NCBI GenBank assembly: GCA_934692295.1
Contig: CAKUTL010000014.1
Coordinates: 1 to 32,850 of the forward strand
DNA: 32,850 nucleotides
Source of the DNA: an uncultured Candidatus Melainabacteria bacterium
GTDB taxonomy: Bacteria > Cyanobacteriota > Vampirovibrionia > Gastranaerophilales > Gastranaerophilaceae
Direction of reading: 5' to 3'
The notes beneath the pieces are model-generated. The model did no database searches. It was not told the DNA's origin and worked only from the letters and a program-made list of their open reading frames with translations. The number at the start of each line of letters is the position of its first letter. Within the stretch, counting starts at the first letter, position 1. Below, piece after piece: positions 7,344-15,676 of the stretch. The position numbers and the translations under genes were made by a program.

Positions 7344-7772
7344 ATGCAAGTTACTAATAATGTGAATTCACCTAGATTTACAGCTTTTAAGATGACCCCA
7401 AATGCAAGTGATTTGATTTCAAGCGGGTTGAAGAAAAATGGTAAAGTTGGAGATTTTATTTCATGTGAAAAATATATTCATTACCTTGACGGATCACCAA
7501 CAAGTACCTCTATTATAAGAACTCATAGTCCATATGAATCAAGAGATCAAGATAGGCTTAAAGCATATATTGCAGGAAAAATTGAAGTAGAAATGAGAAA
7601 ACATGAATCTATTTCTAATTTCTTAAATCGACTTGTTGATGTGGTTGATGATGCCAGCAGAAACAAGATTAAACTTGATATGATTGAAAATGGCAGATCG
7701 CAAGCTGCTCAAGTTGATGTTCTTGCATCTGATTTTGATTCAAAAATGGATAAATTTATTAAATGCTGCTAG
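7344..7772 (+). CDS. Unknown 142-residue protein with NSPRFTAFKM amino end
   Basis: I recognise no family. The amino end is short and polar with the sequence NSPRFTAFKM (about residues 8-17). The remainder is mostly helical and charged (EVEMRKHESISNFLNRLVDVVDDA and onward is broken by DASRNK), ending in a CC pair. There is no signal peptide or membrane segment. AAAAGGAGATAAC gives a clear ribosome site for ATG 7344. It is a single-gene unit with its own consensus promoter, a palindrome just upstream, and a strong bidirectional terminator after it, so it looks separately regulated. The FTAFK element resembles LTFTGK at the start of the 840-residue protein at 12365, possibly a lineage-specific motif. 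Confidence 0.8.
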   Translation: MQVTNNVNSPRFTAFKMTPNASDLISSGLKKNGKVGDFISCEKYIHYLDGSPTSTSIIRTHSPYESRDQDRLKAYIAGKIEVEMRKHESISNFLNRLVDVVDDASRNKIKLDMIENGRSQAAQVDVLASDFDSKMDKFIKCC

Positions 7773-7800
7773 TTTAGCGAGATTTAATAACGTATTAAAA

Positions 7801-7830
7801 AAAGAACGAACATTTAATTGTTCGTTCTTT
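7801..7830. terminator. Bidirectional terminator between the 142-residue protein gene and serS
   Basis: AAAGAACGAACA (7801-7812) pairs perfectly with TGTTCGTTCTTT (7819-7830) across a six-base loop. It is flanked by A's on the left and T's on the right, so it can serve both convergent genes. Confidence 0.88.
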
Positions 7831-7856
7831 TTTTATCTTTGTGGATTTTAAATTTT

Positions 7857-9122
7857 TTAGATTTTATCAAATCCTGTGTATTTTCTTAATACTTCAGGAA
7901 CGATAATTGTTCCATCTGCTTGTTGATAGTTTTCAACGATAGCCGCAAATGTTCTGCCAACTGCAAGACCTGAACCGTTAATTGTGTGAACAAATCTTGT
8001 TTTGCCGGTTGCTTTTTCTTTGTAACGGATGTTTGCTCTTCTTGCTTGGTAATCTCCGTAGTTAGAACAACTTGAGATTTCTTTGTAAGCATTATATGAA
8101 GGCATCCAAACTTCCAAATCCCAACATTTGTTAGCAGAGAATCCAATATCTCCTGTTGATAATGCTTCTCTTCTGTATGGAAGTTCAAGAAGTTGTAACA
8201 TTTTTTCTGCATCTTCTGTTAATTTTTCGTGTTCGTCTTTACTTGTTTCTGGAGTACAAAGTTTTACAAGTTCAACTTTGTTGAATTGGTGAACTCTGAT
8301 TAAACCTCTTGTATCTTTACCTGCAGAACCTGCTTCACGTCTAAAACATGGAGTGTAAGCTGTCATGTATTTAGGCAAATCTTCTTCTGATAAAATTTCT
8401 CCAGAGTAGATATTTGTAACAGGAACTTCTGCTGTTGGTATTAAGTATAAATCTTCGTTTTCGCATTTGTACATGTCTTCTGCGAATTTTGGAAGCTGTC
8501 CTGTACCTGTCATTGTTGCAGAGTTTGCCATAAATGGTGGTAGGATTTCTTCATAACCTTGTTGTTCTGTGTGGTAATCAAGGAAGAAGTTGATGATAGC
8601 TCTTTCTAATCTTGAACCTTTTTCTCTGTATAAAGTAAATCTGCTTTGAGATAATTTAACACCACGTTCGAAATCTACAAGATTTTTTTCTTCGCATAAA
8701 TCCCAGTGAGCTTTGAATTCAAAATCGAATTTTCTTGGTTCGCCCCATTTGTAAACTTCTACGTTATCAGCATCAGAAGCCCCGATTGGAGTTGTTTCAT
8801 CTGGAATGTTCGGAATATGCAATAAAATATCTCTTTGTTTTGCATCTAATTCTGTTTGTTTTTCTTCAAATTCTTTGATTTCATCTCCAAGAAATCTTAC
8901 TTCTTCTTGAATTTTATCGGTGTCTTCACCATTTTTTTTCATCAAACCGATTTTTTGAGATTCCGATTTTCTTTTTGCTCTTAATTCGTCGGCTTTTGTT
9001 TGAATTTTTCTTCTTTCTTCGTCAATAGCAATCACTTCATCTATTGATAAATCTGGATTTCTTCTTTTTAAAAGTTCGTTAATCTTTTCCGGATTCTCTC
9101 TAATCAATTTAATATCAAGCAT
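7857..9122 (-). CDS. serS: Seryl-tRNA synthetase
   Basis: This enzyme charges tRNA-Ser with serine in the cytoplasm. It is 421 residues, the normal bacterial length. The protein starts MLDIKLIREN, the typical SerRS beginning, at 9122, with AGAGGAT seven bases upstream. The open frame continues 10 codons further, but those residues do not belong to the family. Residues about 30-105 form the antiparallel coiled-coil arm that grips the long variable arm of tRNA-Ser. The class II core carries GTGQLPKF, TAEVPVTN, motif 2 (CFRREAGSAGKDTRGLIR) and motif 3 (NGSGLAVGRTFAAIVENY). It is convergent with the gene at 7344 and shares its terminator. Confidence 0.97.
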   Translation of the reverse strand: MLDIKLIRENPEKINELLKRRNPDLSIDEVIAIDEERRKIQTKADELRAKRKSESQKIGLMKKNGEDTDKIQEEVRFLGDEIKEFEEKQTELDAKQRDILLHIPNIPDETTPIGASDADNVEVYKWGEPRKFDFEFKAHWDLCEEKNLVDFERGVKLSQSRFTLYREKGSRLERAIINFFLDYHTEQQGYEEILPPFMANSATMTGTGQLPKFAEDMYKCENEDLYLIPTAEVPVTNIYSGEILSEEDLPKYMTAYTPCFRREAGSAGKDTRGLIRVHQFNKVELVKLCTPETSKDEHEKLTEDAEKMLQLLELPYRREALSTGDIGFSANKCWDLEVWMPSYNAYKEISSCSNYGDYQARRANIRYKEKATGKTRFVHTINGSGLAVGRTFAAIVENYQQADGTIIVPEVLRKYTGFDKI

Positions 9123-9226
9123 TTTATCCTCTTTTCTGTTTATAATCAGCATATCTATTCTAGTTTAAAGATATTTTATAATCAAGTTCTTAACTTTTTA
9201 AAATAAGAGTGTAAGGGGATTAAAAT

Positions 9227-9254
9227 TTGCAATCCTTGGATAATAATGTATAAT
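9227..9254 (+). promoter_or_regulatory. Promoter of the 104-residue protein gene
   Basis: TTGCAA (9227-9232), a 16-base spacer, TATAAT (9249-9254). The ATG at 9246 overlaps the -10 box and so cannot be the start. The ATG at 9276 with AAGGGAG before it is preferred. Confidence 0.65.
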
Positions 9255-9275
9255 ATTGATGTCAAGGGAGATGTG

Positions 9276-9590
9276 ATGTTTAAAAAGTTAGCTCAACAAT
9301 TGAAGGCTCAAAATGCAGAGAATAAGTGTTCTCTTGCTTCTTCTCCGATTCAAAAAACTGAAAATCCGTTTTTAAAAAATCTTTCAAAGCATGCCCTTAA
9401 TTTGTATGAAAGAAAAACTGATGTGAAAAATTTTACAAAGTTAGTTCTTTCTAATCCTGAAAATTCATCTCATAATCAGATTATGGATAATTTATTCCGT
9501 TGTGGTGATGTGATTGACCCTTTTGAAGAGTCAAAGTTGTTTGATTTGTCAGATAATGAACATTTTTTGCGTGATTTAGGTCTAAAGTAA
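9276..9590 (+). CDS. Unknown 104-residue protein
   Basis: No family recognised. It begins MFKKLAQQLKAQNAENK, a basic amphipathic helix, has two cysteines (one near residue 20 and one in RCGD), and ends with an acidic stretch containing DPFEESKLFDLSDNEHF. There is no signal peptide or membrane span. The start at 9276 has AAGGGAG five bases upstream. An in-frame ATG at 9246 lies within the promoter. It is a single gene between divergent serS and the clpC promoter. The orientation suggests nothing about function beyond possible read-through into clpC, since no terminator is obvious between them. Confidence 0.7.
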   Translation: MFKKLAQQLKAQNAENKCSLASSPIQKTENPFLKNLSKHALNLYERKTDVKNFTKLVLSNPENSSHNQIMDNLFRCGDVIDPFEESKLFDLSDNEHFLRDLGLK

Positions 9591-9640
9591 TTTTATTTTA
9601 TAATTTTTGCTCGGTTTTGTATTAACATTCGCTTCACACC

Positions 9641-9669
9641 TTGAAACTTTTTCGTTTTTTGTATATAAT
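9641..9669 (+). promoter_or_regulatory. clpC promoter
   Basis: TTGAAA (9641-9646), a 17-base spacer, TATAAT (9664-9669), followed by the ribosome site GATAGGAG. No CtsR-type (GGTCAAA repeat) or CIRCE operator is visible around it. Confidence 0.75.
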
Positions 9670-9698
9670 TTTTCTATAAGAAGAGATAGGAGTAAAAA

Positions 9699-12221
9699 AT
9701 GTTCGAACGTTTTACAGAAAAAGCAATTAAAGTTATAATGCTTGCTCAGGAAGAAGCTCGAAGATTAGGTCATAATTTTGTTGGTACAGAACAAGTTTTG
9801 TTGGGCTTAATCGGAGAAGGAACTGGTGTTGCTGCTAAAACTCTTAAATCTATGGGTGTTAACCTTAAAGATGCAAGAGCAGAAGTTGAAAAAATTATTG
9901 GTAGAGGCTCTGGTTTTGTAGCAGTAGAAATTCCTTTCACTCCAAGAGCTAAAAGAGTTTTAGAACTTTCTTGGGATGAAGCAAGACAATTAGGTCATAA
10001 CTACATCGGAACTGAACACCTTTTGTTAGGTTTAATCCGTGAAGGTGAAGGTGTTGCTGCTAGAGTTTTGGAAAATCTTGGTGTTGATCTAAATAAAGTT
10101 AGAAGTAACGTAATTAAAATGTTAGGAGAATCAAAACCTCAAGCTACTGCAGGTGGTTCTGGTTCAGGTTCTTCAAGTTCAAGTTCTTCAACTGGCGGAA
10201 AAACTAAGACTCCAAGTTTGGATGAATTTGGTAGAGATTTAACCTTAGCAGCTCAAGAGTTGCGTTTAGACCCTGTTGTTGGTCGTGAAAAAGAAATTGA
10301 ACGTGTAATTCAAATTCTTGCAAGACGTACAAAAAATAACCCAGTTTTACTTGGTGAACCTGGTGTTGGTAAAACTGCGGTTGCTGAAGGGCTTGCAATA
10401 AGAATTGTAAATGCTGAAGTTCCTGATATTTTGGATGGGAAAAAAGTTATCCAATTGGATATGGGACTTTTGGTTGCAGGTACAAAATACCGTGGTGAAT
10501 TTGAAGAACGTCTTAAAAAAATTATGGACGAAATTCGTCAGGCAGGAAATATTATTCTTGTAATCGATGAAATGCACACATTGATTGGTGCAGGTGCTGC
10601 AGAAGGTGCAATTGATGCTGCGAATATCTTGAAACCTGCTTTATCAAGAGGTGAAATTCAAGTTATTGGTGCAACAACTTCTGATGAATACAGAAAGTAT
10701 ATTGAAAAAGACTCAGCTTTAGAACGTCGTTTCCAACCAGTTCAAATTGATGAACCTTCAATTGATGAATCTATTGAAATTATCAAAGGGTTAAAACCTA
10801 AATATGAAGAACATCACAATTTGGTGATTTCAGATGAAGCAATTGTTGCAGCTGTTAAATTATCTAGCAAATATGTAAACGATAGATTCTTGCCAGATAA
10901 AGCAATTGACGTAATCGATGAAGCAAGTTCGAAAGTTAGATTGAAAGCATCTAATATGTGTCCAGAAGGCAAAGAACTTGAAAAACAATTAAAAACATTG
11001 ATTAAAGAAAAAGAAGATGCAATTAGAAATCAAGAGTTTGAAACAGCTTCTCAACTAAGAGATGATGAAGCAGACTTGAGAGATAGAATTCGTGAAGTAT
11101 CTGCTAAGTGGAGAGAAGAACACGATGCCAATAAACCCACTGTTACGGCTGAAAATGTAGCTGAGGTTGTTGCAATGATGACTGGTGTTCCTGTTACTAA
11201 ATTGACAGAAGGCGAAAGTGAAAGACTTCTAAAATTAGAAGACACTTTACATCAAAGAGTAATTGGTCAACATGATGCAATTGTTGCAATTTCAAAAGCT
11301 ATTAGACGTGCAAGGGTCGGTTTAAAATCTCCAAATAGACCTATTGGTAGTTTTATCTTCTGTGGTCCTACTGGTGTAGGTAAAACAGAACTTGCAAAAG
11401 CGTTAGCAGAAGCCATGTTTGGTTCAGAAGATAACATGATAAGAGTTGATATGTCTGAATTTATGGAAAAACATTCAACTGCAAAACTTATCGGTTCACC
11501 TCCAGGATATGTTGGATATGATGATGGTGGACATTTGTCTGAACTTGTTAGAAAGAAACCTTATTCAGTTGTATTATTTGATGAAATTGAAAAGGCTCAC
11601 CCTGACGTATTCAACATAATGTTACAAATCCTTGATGATGGCAGATTGACGGATTCAAAGGGTCGTCATATTAGCTTCAAAAATACTGTAATTATTATGA
11701 CTTCTAACGTTGGTGCAAGTATGATTACAAACACTTCTAAGTTAGGTTTCACTACAGCAGAAGATGAATCAAAATCTAAATACGAAAAATTGAAAGATAC
11801 TGTTTCAGAAGAAATGAAGAAAGCATTCAGACCAGAATTCTTGAACAGAATCGATGAAACTATCGTATTTGCTCATTTGTCGAAAGAAGAAATTAGACAA
11901 ATTGTTGATTTGATGTTGAAAGACTTGTTCAAACGTTTAGCTGAAAAAGAATTGAATATTGATGTTTCTGATGAAGTAAAAGATTACTTGGCAGAAAACG
12001 GATATTCAGAGGCTTATGGTGCAAGACCATTAAGACGTTTAATCCAAAGAAAAATGGAAGACAGCTTGGCAGAAGAAATTCTTTCCGGCAAATACGGCAA
12101 AGGTGATACAATTAAGGTTACCCTTGTTGATGGAAAAATTACTTTTGAAAAAGCATCAAAAGCAAAAAGAGCTAAAAAAGAAAAAGAATCTGAGCAGTCA
12201 GAAGAAACAACTGCAAATTAA
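9699..12221 (+). CDS. clpC: ATP-dependent Clp protease ATPase subunit ClpC
   Basis: This Hsp100 unfoldase feeds proteins to the ClpP protease in the cytoplasm. The 840 residues show two Clp_N repeats (about 1-145) and a Gly/Ser linker (SGSGSSSSSSS, about 153-165). The first AAA+ module has Walker A GEPGVGKT (219-226) and VIDEMHTL. The UVR-like middle segment (about 428-464, KEDAIRNQEFETASQLRD) marks ClpC rather than ClpB or ClpA. The second AAA+ module has GPTGVGKT (556-563) and ends in the ClpB_D2-small domain. KLGF after TSNVGA matches the ClpP-docking loop. The tail is Lys/Glu-rich and divergent. Cyanobacteria keep a close ClpC. The adaptor and kinase genes mcsA, mcsB and ctsR that accompany Firmicute clpC are absent. 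It is one unit from its own promoter to a strong terminator. Confidence 0.97.
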   Translation: MFERFTEKAIKVIMLAQEEARRLGHNFVGTEQVLLGLIGEGTGVAAKTLKSMGVNLKDARAEVEKIIGRGSGFVAVEIPFTPRAKRVLELSWDEARQLGHNYIGTEHLLLGLIREGEGVAARVLENLGVDLNKVRSNVIKMLGESKPQATAGGSGSGSSSSSSSTGGKTKTPSLDEFGRDLTLAAQELRLDPVVGREKEIERVIQILARRTKNNPVLLGEPGVGKTAVAEGLAIRIVNAEVPDILDGKKVIQLDMGLLVAGTKYRGEFEERLKKIMDEIRQAGNIILVIDEMHTLIGAGAAEGAIDAANILKPALSRGEIQVIGATTSDEYRKYIEKDSALERRFQPVQIDEPSIDESIEIIKGLKPKYEEHHNLVISDEAIVAAVKLSSKYVNDRFLPDKAIDVIDEASSKVRLKASNMCPEGKELEKQLKTLIKEKEDAIRNQEFETASQLRDDEADLRDRIREVSAKWREEHDANKPTVTAENVAEVVAMMTGVPVTKLTEGESERLLKLEDTLHQRVIGQHDAIVAISKAIRRARVGLKSPNRPIGSFIFCGPTGVGKTELAKALAEAMFGSEDNMIRVDMSEFMEKHSTAKLIGSPPGYVGYDDGGHLSELVRKKPYSVVLFDEIEKAHPDVFNIMLQILDDGRLTDSKGRHISFKNTVIIMTSNVGASMITNTSKLGFTTAEDESKSKYEKLKDTVSEEMKKAFRPEFLNRIDETIVFAHLSKEEIRQIVDLMLKDLFKRLAEKELNIDVSDEVKDYLAENGYSEAYGARPLRRLIQRKMEDSLAEEILSGKYGKGDTIKVTLVDGKITFEKASKAKRAKKEKESEQSEETTAN

Positions 12222-12232
12222 TTTTCAGTAAT

Positions 12233-12265
12233 AGAAAGAAGCCTTAATTTTTAAGGCTTCTTTCT
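12233..12265 (+). terminator. clpC terminator
   Basis: AGAAAGAAGCCTTAA (12233-12247) pairs with TTAAGGCTTCTTTCT (12251-12265) across a three-base loop. It starts 11 bases after the clpC stop. Confidence 0.88.
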
Positions 12266-12364
12266 ACGTTACAATTTCTTAATATTTTCTGCAATATCTA
12301 TTAAAAAATATTTTTACGGTTTTTATAATATCTTGATGGGGACAAATAAAGTTAGGGGACATTT

Positions 12365-14887
12365 ATGCGTGTAGATTATGTAAATAGTTATTCTCAAAAA
12401 TCTGTCTATAAAAACAGACTAAGTGTTAATTCTGCTTCAAAACATGTTAATTCTTCGGTTGGAATTTCGAAGATGGTTCTACTTACCTTTACTGGAAAGA
12501 ATATGAATCAATTAGCATCTTTCACTCCAGAAAATAATGGTTTGGGATTAGCAGAAACTTCTCAAGGTGGAGAAGGTTGTGTTGGTTATGAAGTTGTTGA
12601 TAGCATGCGTAAACATGAAAATATGGATGCAAGAAGTTTTATGCCGTTTTGGGAACATAATAATCCAAAAGGCGGTTATAAATTTTTAATCCATAGAAAA
12701 GAAGATTTCCCTAATGGTGTAGCTAAGTTGCCTGATGAAATGCCAAACAGTGCTTTTTATAGTGCTAATGTTGGTGAAGACTTGGCCGCCGTTGCTAAAA
12801 AATTAGGCTTAAAGACAGATGAATTAAGTTATGTAATTCAAAGCCGTCCCAATGGTAATGGTCCGGAGGCGAAATCCAGATATTGTATCTTGGAACCAAC
12901 AAGTGTTTCCGGAGAAGTAAAACGTCCATCATCAAATGTTCTTGGGGAGCTTGATACTATTAAATATAGATTATTAAAGATTTCTGAACATAATCCAAGT
13001 TATAACAAATTGAAAGGTCAACCTCATTATTTTGTTTATACTCCAGATTTAGCTAAAGCATCAAAGCCATATTCTTATGATTGTTTCGGTAATGTTCCAT
13101 TTGAGGCAGAAATTATAAATTCTGATTGGATGAGAGTTCAAGCTGATTTTGTCCACTCTAAAATGAATACACCGGAATTTGGATTCTTTGATCCTGCTAA
13201 CGTGTTTGCTCATGATAGATGTACTCACACTTATGGTGTGCATTTAGCAAATATGTCTGCAAACGGAAAGAATGATGTTAATGGTGTAAAAGTTCACATT
13301 TGGGATCACAATACCGGCAGAAACTATCAAGGTTTGACTAATGACCCAATGAAATTTATTTCTGTTGTTGGTGATGAAACTGATGCTGCGGCACTAAAAG
13401 CTATGCCTGATTTTGAATTGTTGAAAAAAGCGAAAGAACAAGGCATGTCAGCTCTTTCTGATAGAGAAAGACAAATTGTTTCAACGATTATTGATCCTTA
13501 TTTGGCACCATTTAAAGATGGCTCAGGTATGTATAATATCTTGAAAACAGGTATTGCTGCAGTTGAAACAAACCCTGATAATATTTCTGAAGGTACTGTT
13601 TCTCATACCTTTGATAAAGAAATGAAAAGTCAAGAAACTCCTGATGCTGCAAAATTTTTAACAGATGACTATGCCAGAATTCATACAAAGTCAGTTGGTA
13701 ATGGCGTTACACCTGCAAACTTAAGATTGAATGATCCAACAGCAAACTTTGGCCGTGGTAATAACGGTTTGTCTGATGCAAAAGCAGGGTTTACAACTTT
13801 TGAATATAACGGTTCTAATATTGAAGAAGTTGTTGCGGCTAAAAACAAAAATGCTAAATGGCTTACTAATTTAATCTGGAAAGCTGGTGAAAAAGGAGAG
13901 GATGAACTTAATAAATTATTCTTTAATGAAGGTCAAATTGCTGATGGACATAATGTTAAAGGCTATTTATCTCCGATTAAAGAAGGTGATATTTTGGTCT
14001 TTGGTTTCGGCAGACCAGATGAACAAAAAGGTTTCCCTATTTCAACTAAGGGCTTCTTGAACTTCTTAAAAGATGAATCAGTTCCCAAAGAAATGAAACA
14101 AAAGGTTAAGGTTCTTTTGGGTGCAGGTCCTTGGAATAAGGATGCAGATGATTACAAGGCTATTGTTCATGATTTAGAAGAAATTGGTAAACTTGATGGT
14201 GGGGCTTATAAACACAATATAATGTATGTTGACGGCTTTACTCCTAACAGATTAGTCGGAGCTGCTCACTACGGATTGTTTACTTCTCGTCGTGAAATGT
14301 ATGGTATTACACCTATTGAATGTAAAATTGCAGGTACTCCATACGGTACAACTGCTACAGGTGGTCCGGTTGATTATACAAATCCTAAAAACGGTTTCCT
14401 TACAAAAGATGCTGTTGAATTAAGACCGGAAAGATTTGGTTTGTCATGGGCAAATTCTCCAAAAGAAATTGATGATGCCAGAGTAAATCATCAAGCAGAA
14501 CAAGTTGGAGATATATTTAAGTCTATGATTTATGAATATTCTAACGATAGACCTTCTTATATTGCAAAATCTAAGAAAAATATTGAAGAACTTGTTGATT
14601 GGCATAATAACGGAGAGTACAACTTTGGTAAGAGTGCGAATAAGTGCTACTTAGAAGATATTTTAGAAGTTGATAAAGGTTGGGATGCTCGTAATAAAAA
14701 TCCAATGCGTCGTGTTCAAGGTAAGTTTGGCGAATACATTGAACAAGCAGAAGAAATGATGAGAAATACTAAGTCTAGACCTCTAAAAGTTGTTCTAGCT
14801 GTTGTAGTTGGCGGTTTGGCTGTTGCAGGCGGAGCTTATATGCTTATAACCAAAAATAGAGCTAAATCTCAAGCTAAAGCTGCCTAG
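12365..14887 (+). CDS. Glycogen/starch-synthase-like GT-B glycosyltransferase with C-terminal membrane tail
   Basis: The protein has 840 residues, against about 480 for bacterial GlgA. FTPENNGLGLAE (53-64) sits where GT5 enzymes have the KxGGLxD nucleotide-sugar loop. GFGRPDEQKGF (R550, K555) matches the GRLxxQKG phosphate-binding motif. TSRREMYGITPIEC carries the EX7E pair (E644, E652) of retaining GT-B enzymes, followed by GTPYGTTATGGPVD. Together these indicate a retaining GT5/GT4-type transferase. The lysine of the first motif is not conserved and the amino half (about 100-400) is divergent, so the donor may not be ADP-glucose and activity is unproven. A hydrophobic segment at about 808-827, followed by a basic tail, would anchor the carboxyl end in a membrane. 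AGGGGA precedes the ATG. It has its own terminator. Confidence 0.78.
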   Translation: MRVDYVNSYSQKSVYKNRLSVNSASKHVNSSVGISKMVLLTFTGKNMNQLASFTPENNGLGLAETSQGGEGCVGYEVVDSMRKHENMDARSFMPFWEHNNPKGGYKFLIHRKEDFPNGVAKLPDEMPNSAFYSANVGEDLAAVAKKLGLKTDELSYVIQSRPNGNGPEAKSRYCILEPTSVSGEVKRPSSNVLGELDTIKYRLLKISEHNPSYNKLKGQPHYFVYTPDLAKASKPYSYDCFGNVPFEAEIINSDWMRVQADFVHSKMNTPEFGFFDPANVFAHDRCTHTYGVHLANMSANGKNDVNGVKVHIWDHNTGRNYQGLTNDPMKFISVVGDETDAAALKAMPDFELLKKAKEQGMSALSDRERQIVSTIIDPYLAPFKDGSGMYNILKTGIAAVETNPDNISEGTVSHTFDKEMKSQETPDAAKFLTDDYARIHTKSVGNGVTPANLRLNDPTANFGRGNNGLSDAKAGFTTFEYNGSNIEEVVAAKNKNAKWLTNLIWKAGEKGEDELNKLFFNEGQIADGHNVKGYLSPIKEGDILVFGFGRPDEQKGFPISTKGFLNFLKDESVPKEMKQKVKVLLGAGPWNKDADDYKAIVHDLEEIGKLDGGAYKHNIMYVDGFTPNRLVGAAHYGLFTSRREMYGITPIECKIAGTPYGTTATGGPVDYTNPKNGFLTKDAVELRPERFGLSWANSPKEIDDARVNHQAEQVGDIFKSMIYEYSNDRPSYIAKSKKNIEELVDWHNNGEYNFGKSANKCYLEDILEVDKGWDARNKNPMRRVQGKFGEYIEQAEEMMRNTKSRPLKVVLAVVVGGLAVAGGAYMLITKNRAKSQAKAA

Positions 14888-14912
14888 TTAAACGTATAAA
14901 ATATAAAAAAAG

Positions 14913-14944
14913 AAAAGCGGGTTGAATTTTTTCAATCCGCTTTT
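14913..14944 (+). terminator. Terminator after the glycosyltransferase-like gene
   Basis: AAAAGCGGGTTGAA (14913-14926) pairs with TTCAATCCGCTTTT (14931-14944), with one G-U pair and a TTTT loop. It may also serve the minus-strand small gene that ends at 14971. Confidence 0.8.
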
Positions 14945-14970
14945 ATGTGGTTTATATGTAGAATGTTTAT

Positions 14971-15123
14971 TTATTTCATATAGATAGAAATTACGACCAT
15001 AATAACTAACATTAGTATAATGAATACGATTGACCCTAAAACTCCGCTTCCGGAATTTTCAAATGTTGGATGTGAATCTTGGTGCAATTCACTATTTTCA
15101 CTGCTAATCATTTCTTTTTCCAT
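14971..15123 (-). CDS. 50-residue single-span membrane protein
   Basis: ATG at 15123 has AAAGGAGATAAACT directly upstream, one of the best ribosome sites in the window, and the frame runs 50 codons to TAA. The first half is acidic and polar (MEKEMISSENSELHQDSHP). Residues 28-48 (from VLGSIVFIILM onward) are one strongly hydrophobic helix, and the end is MK. There is no cleavable signal shape, so an N-out or N-in tail-anchored peptide is likely. The role is unknown. Such small proteins often modulate a membrane complex. The ribosome site and clean hydrophobic segment argue that it is real despite its size. Confidence 0.72.
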   Translation of the reverse strand: MEKEMISSENSELHQDSHPTFENSGSGVLGSIVFIILMLVIMVVISIYMK

Positions 15124-15205
15124 AGTTTATCTCCTTTTGTAATTTTTCCATAACACAATATAACCAAGTCTTTCATTGGTTTTGATTTGAATGTTGAGTG
15201 TTATG

Positions 15206-15589
15206 CTATGGTGCGTTTGGAGATATTTCAAAAAGATAATCTCTCTTTAAACTTACGAAATTTTTACGTAAGTAGGATTTGGTGTAAATGTATGTTATAA
15301 GAAGTGAAAATTGTGATGATTCCGGAGGGATAATATTTTTAAAGTCCGAAAAAATATTTTTAGAATTTTCTTTCTTTTGGAAAATTGCATTTGAATTTGC
15401 AAAATTTGAAGAAACTAAATATTTAACGTTTCTATTTTCTGCTTTCGAAATTGTATTATTATCAGATGCTTGAATGGTGTTTTGAATTGGTGAAAAATCA
15501 ATTGATAAGTTCGCAACATTAGAATAAATTGTTGCAAAAAATAAACACGTAATTAGAAAAAATCTGATAAATATTTTCATAGTCTTCAT
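15206..15589 (-). CDS. Small exported hypothetical protein with signal peptide
   Basis: The 127 residues begin MKTMKIFIRFFLITCLFF, a basic then hydrophobic signal peptide probably cleaved near residue 23-27. The rest is Asn/Ser-rich with no motif I recognise. It contains no cysteine after the signal and ends with basic KSYLRKNF and ISPNAP. The start is uncertain. ATG 15589 has AAGGA 11 bases upstream, while ATG 15580 lies exactly where a transcript from TATAAT (minus strand, 15593-15588) would begin, giving 124 residues from a leaderless mRNA. It is divergent from the phosphatase gene. Its presence as a gene is supported by the signal peptide and codon use rather than by homology. Confidence 0.55.
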   Translation of the reverse strand: MKTMKIFIRFFLITCLFFATIYSNVANLSIDFSPIQNTIQASDNNTISKAENRNVKYLVSSNFANSNAIFQKKENSKNIFSDFKNIIPPESSQFSLLITYIYTKSYLRKNFVSLKRDYLFEISPNAP

Positions 15590-15676
15590 TATACATAAAA
15601 TCCTTAAAAAGTCTATTCTGTAACAGCTATTTGATTTTTATTTGAAATCAATCCGTTTTTATACTACCGTGTTCTT

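Noticed and set aside
9123..9152. Ten-codon extension of serS
   Set aside because: SerRS proteins begin at MLDIKLIREN, and the good ribosome site AGAGGAT serves that ATG.
15288..15473. Plus-strand 61-codon frame opposite the exported hypothetical
   Set aside because: No ribosome site. The minus-strand frame has a convincing signal peptide and is preferred.
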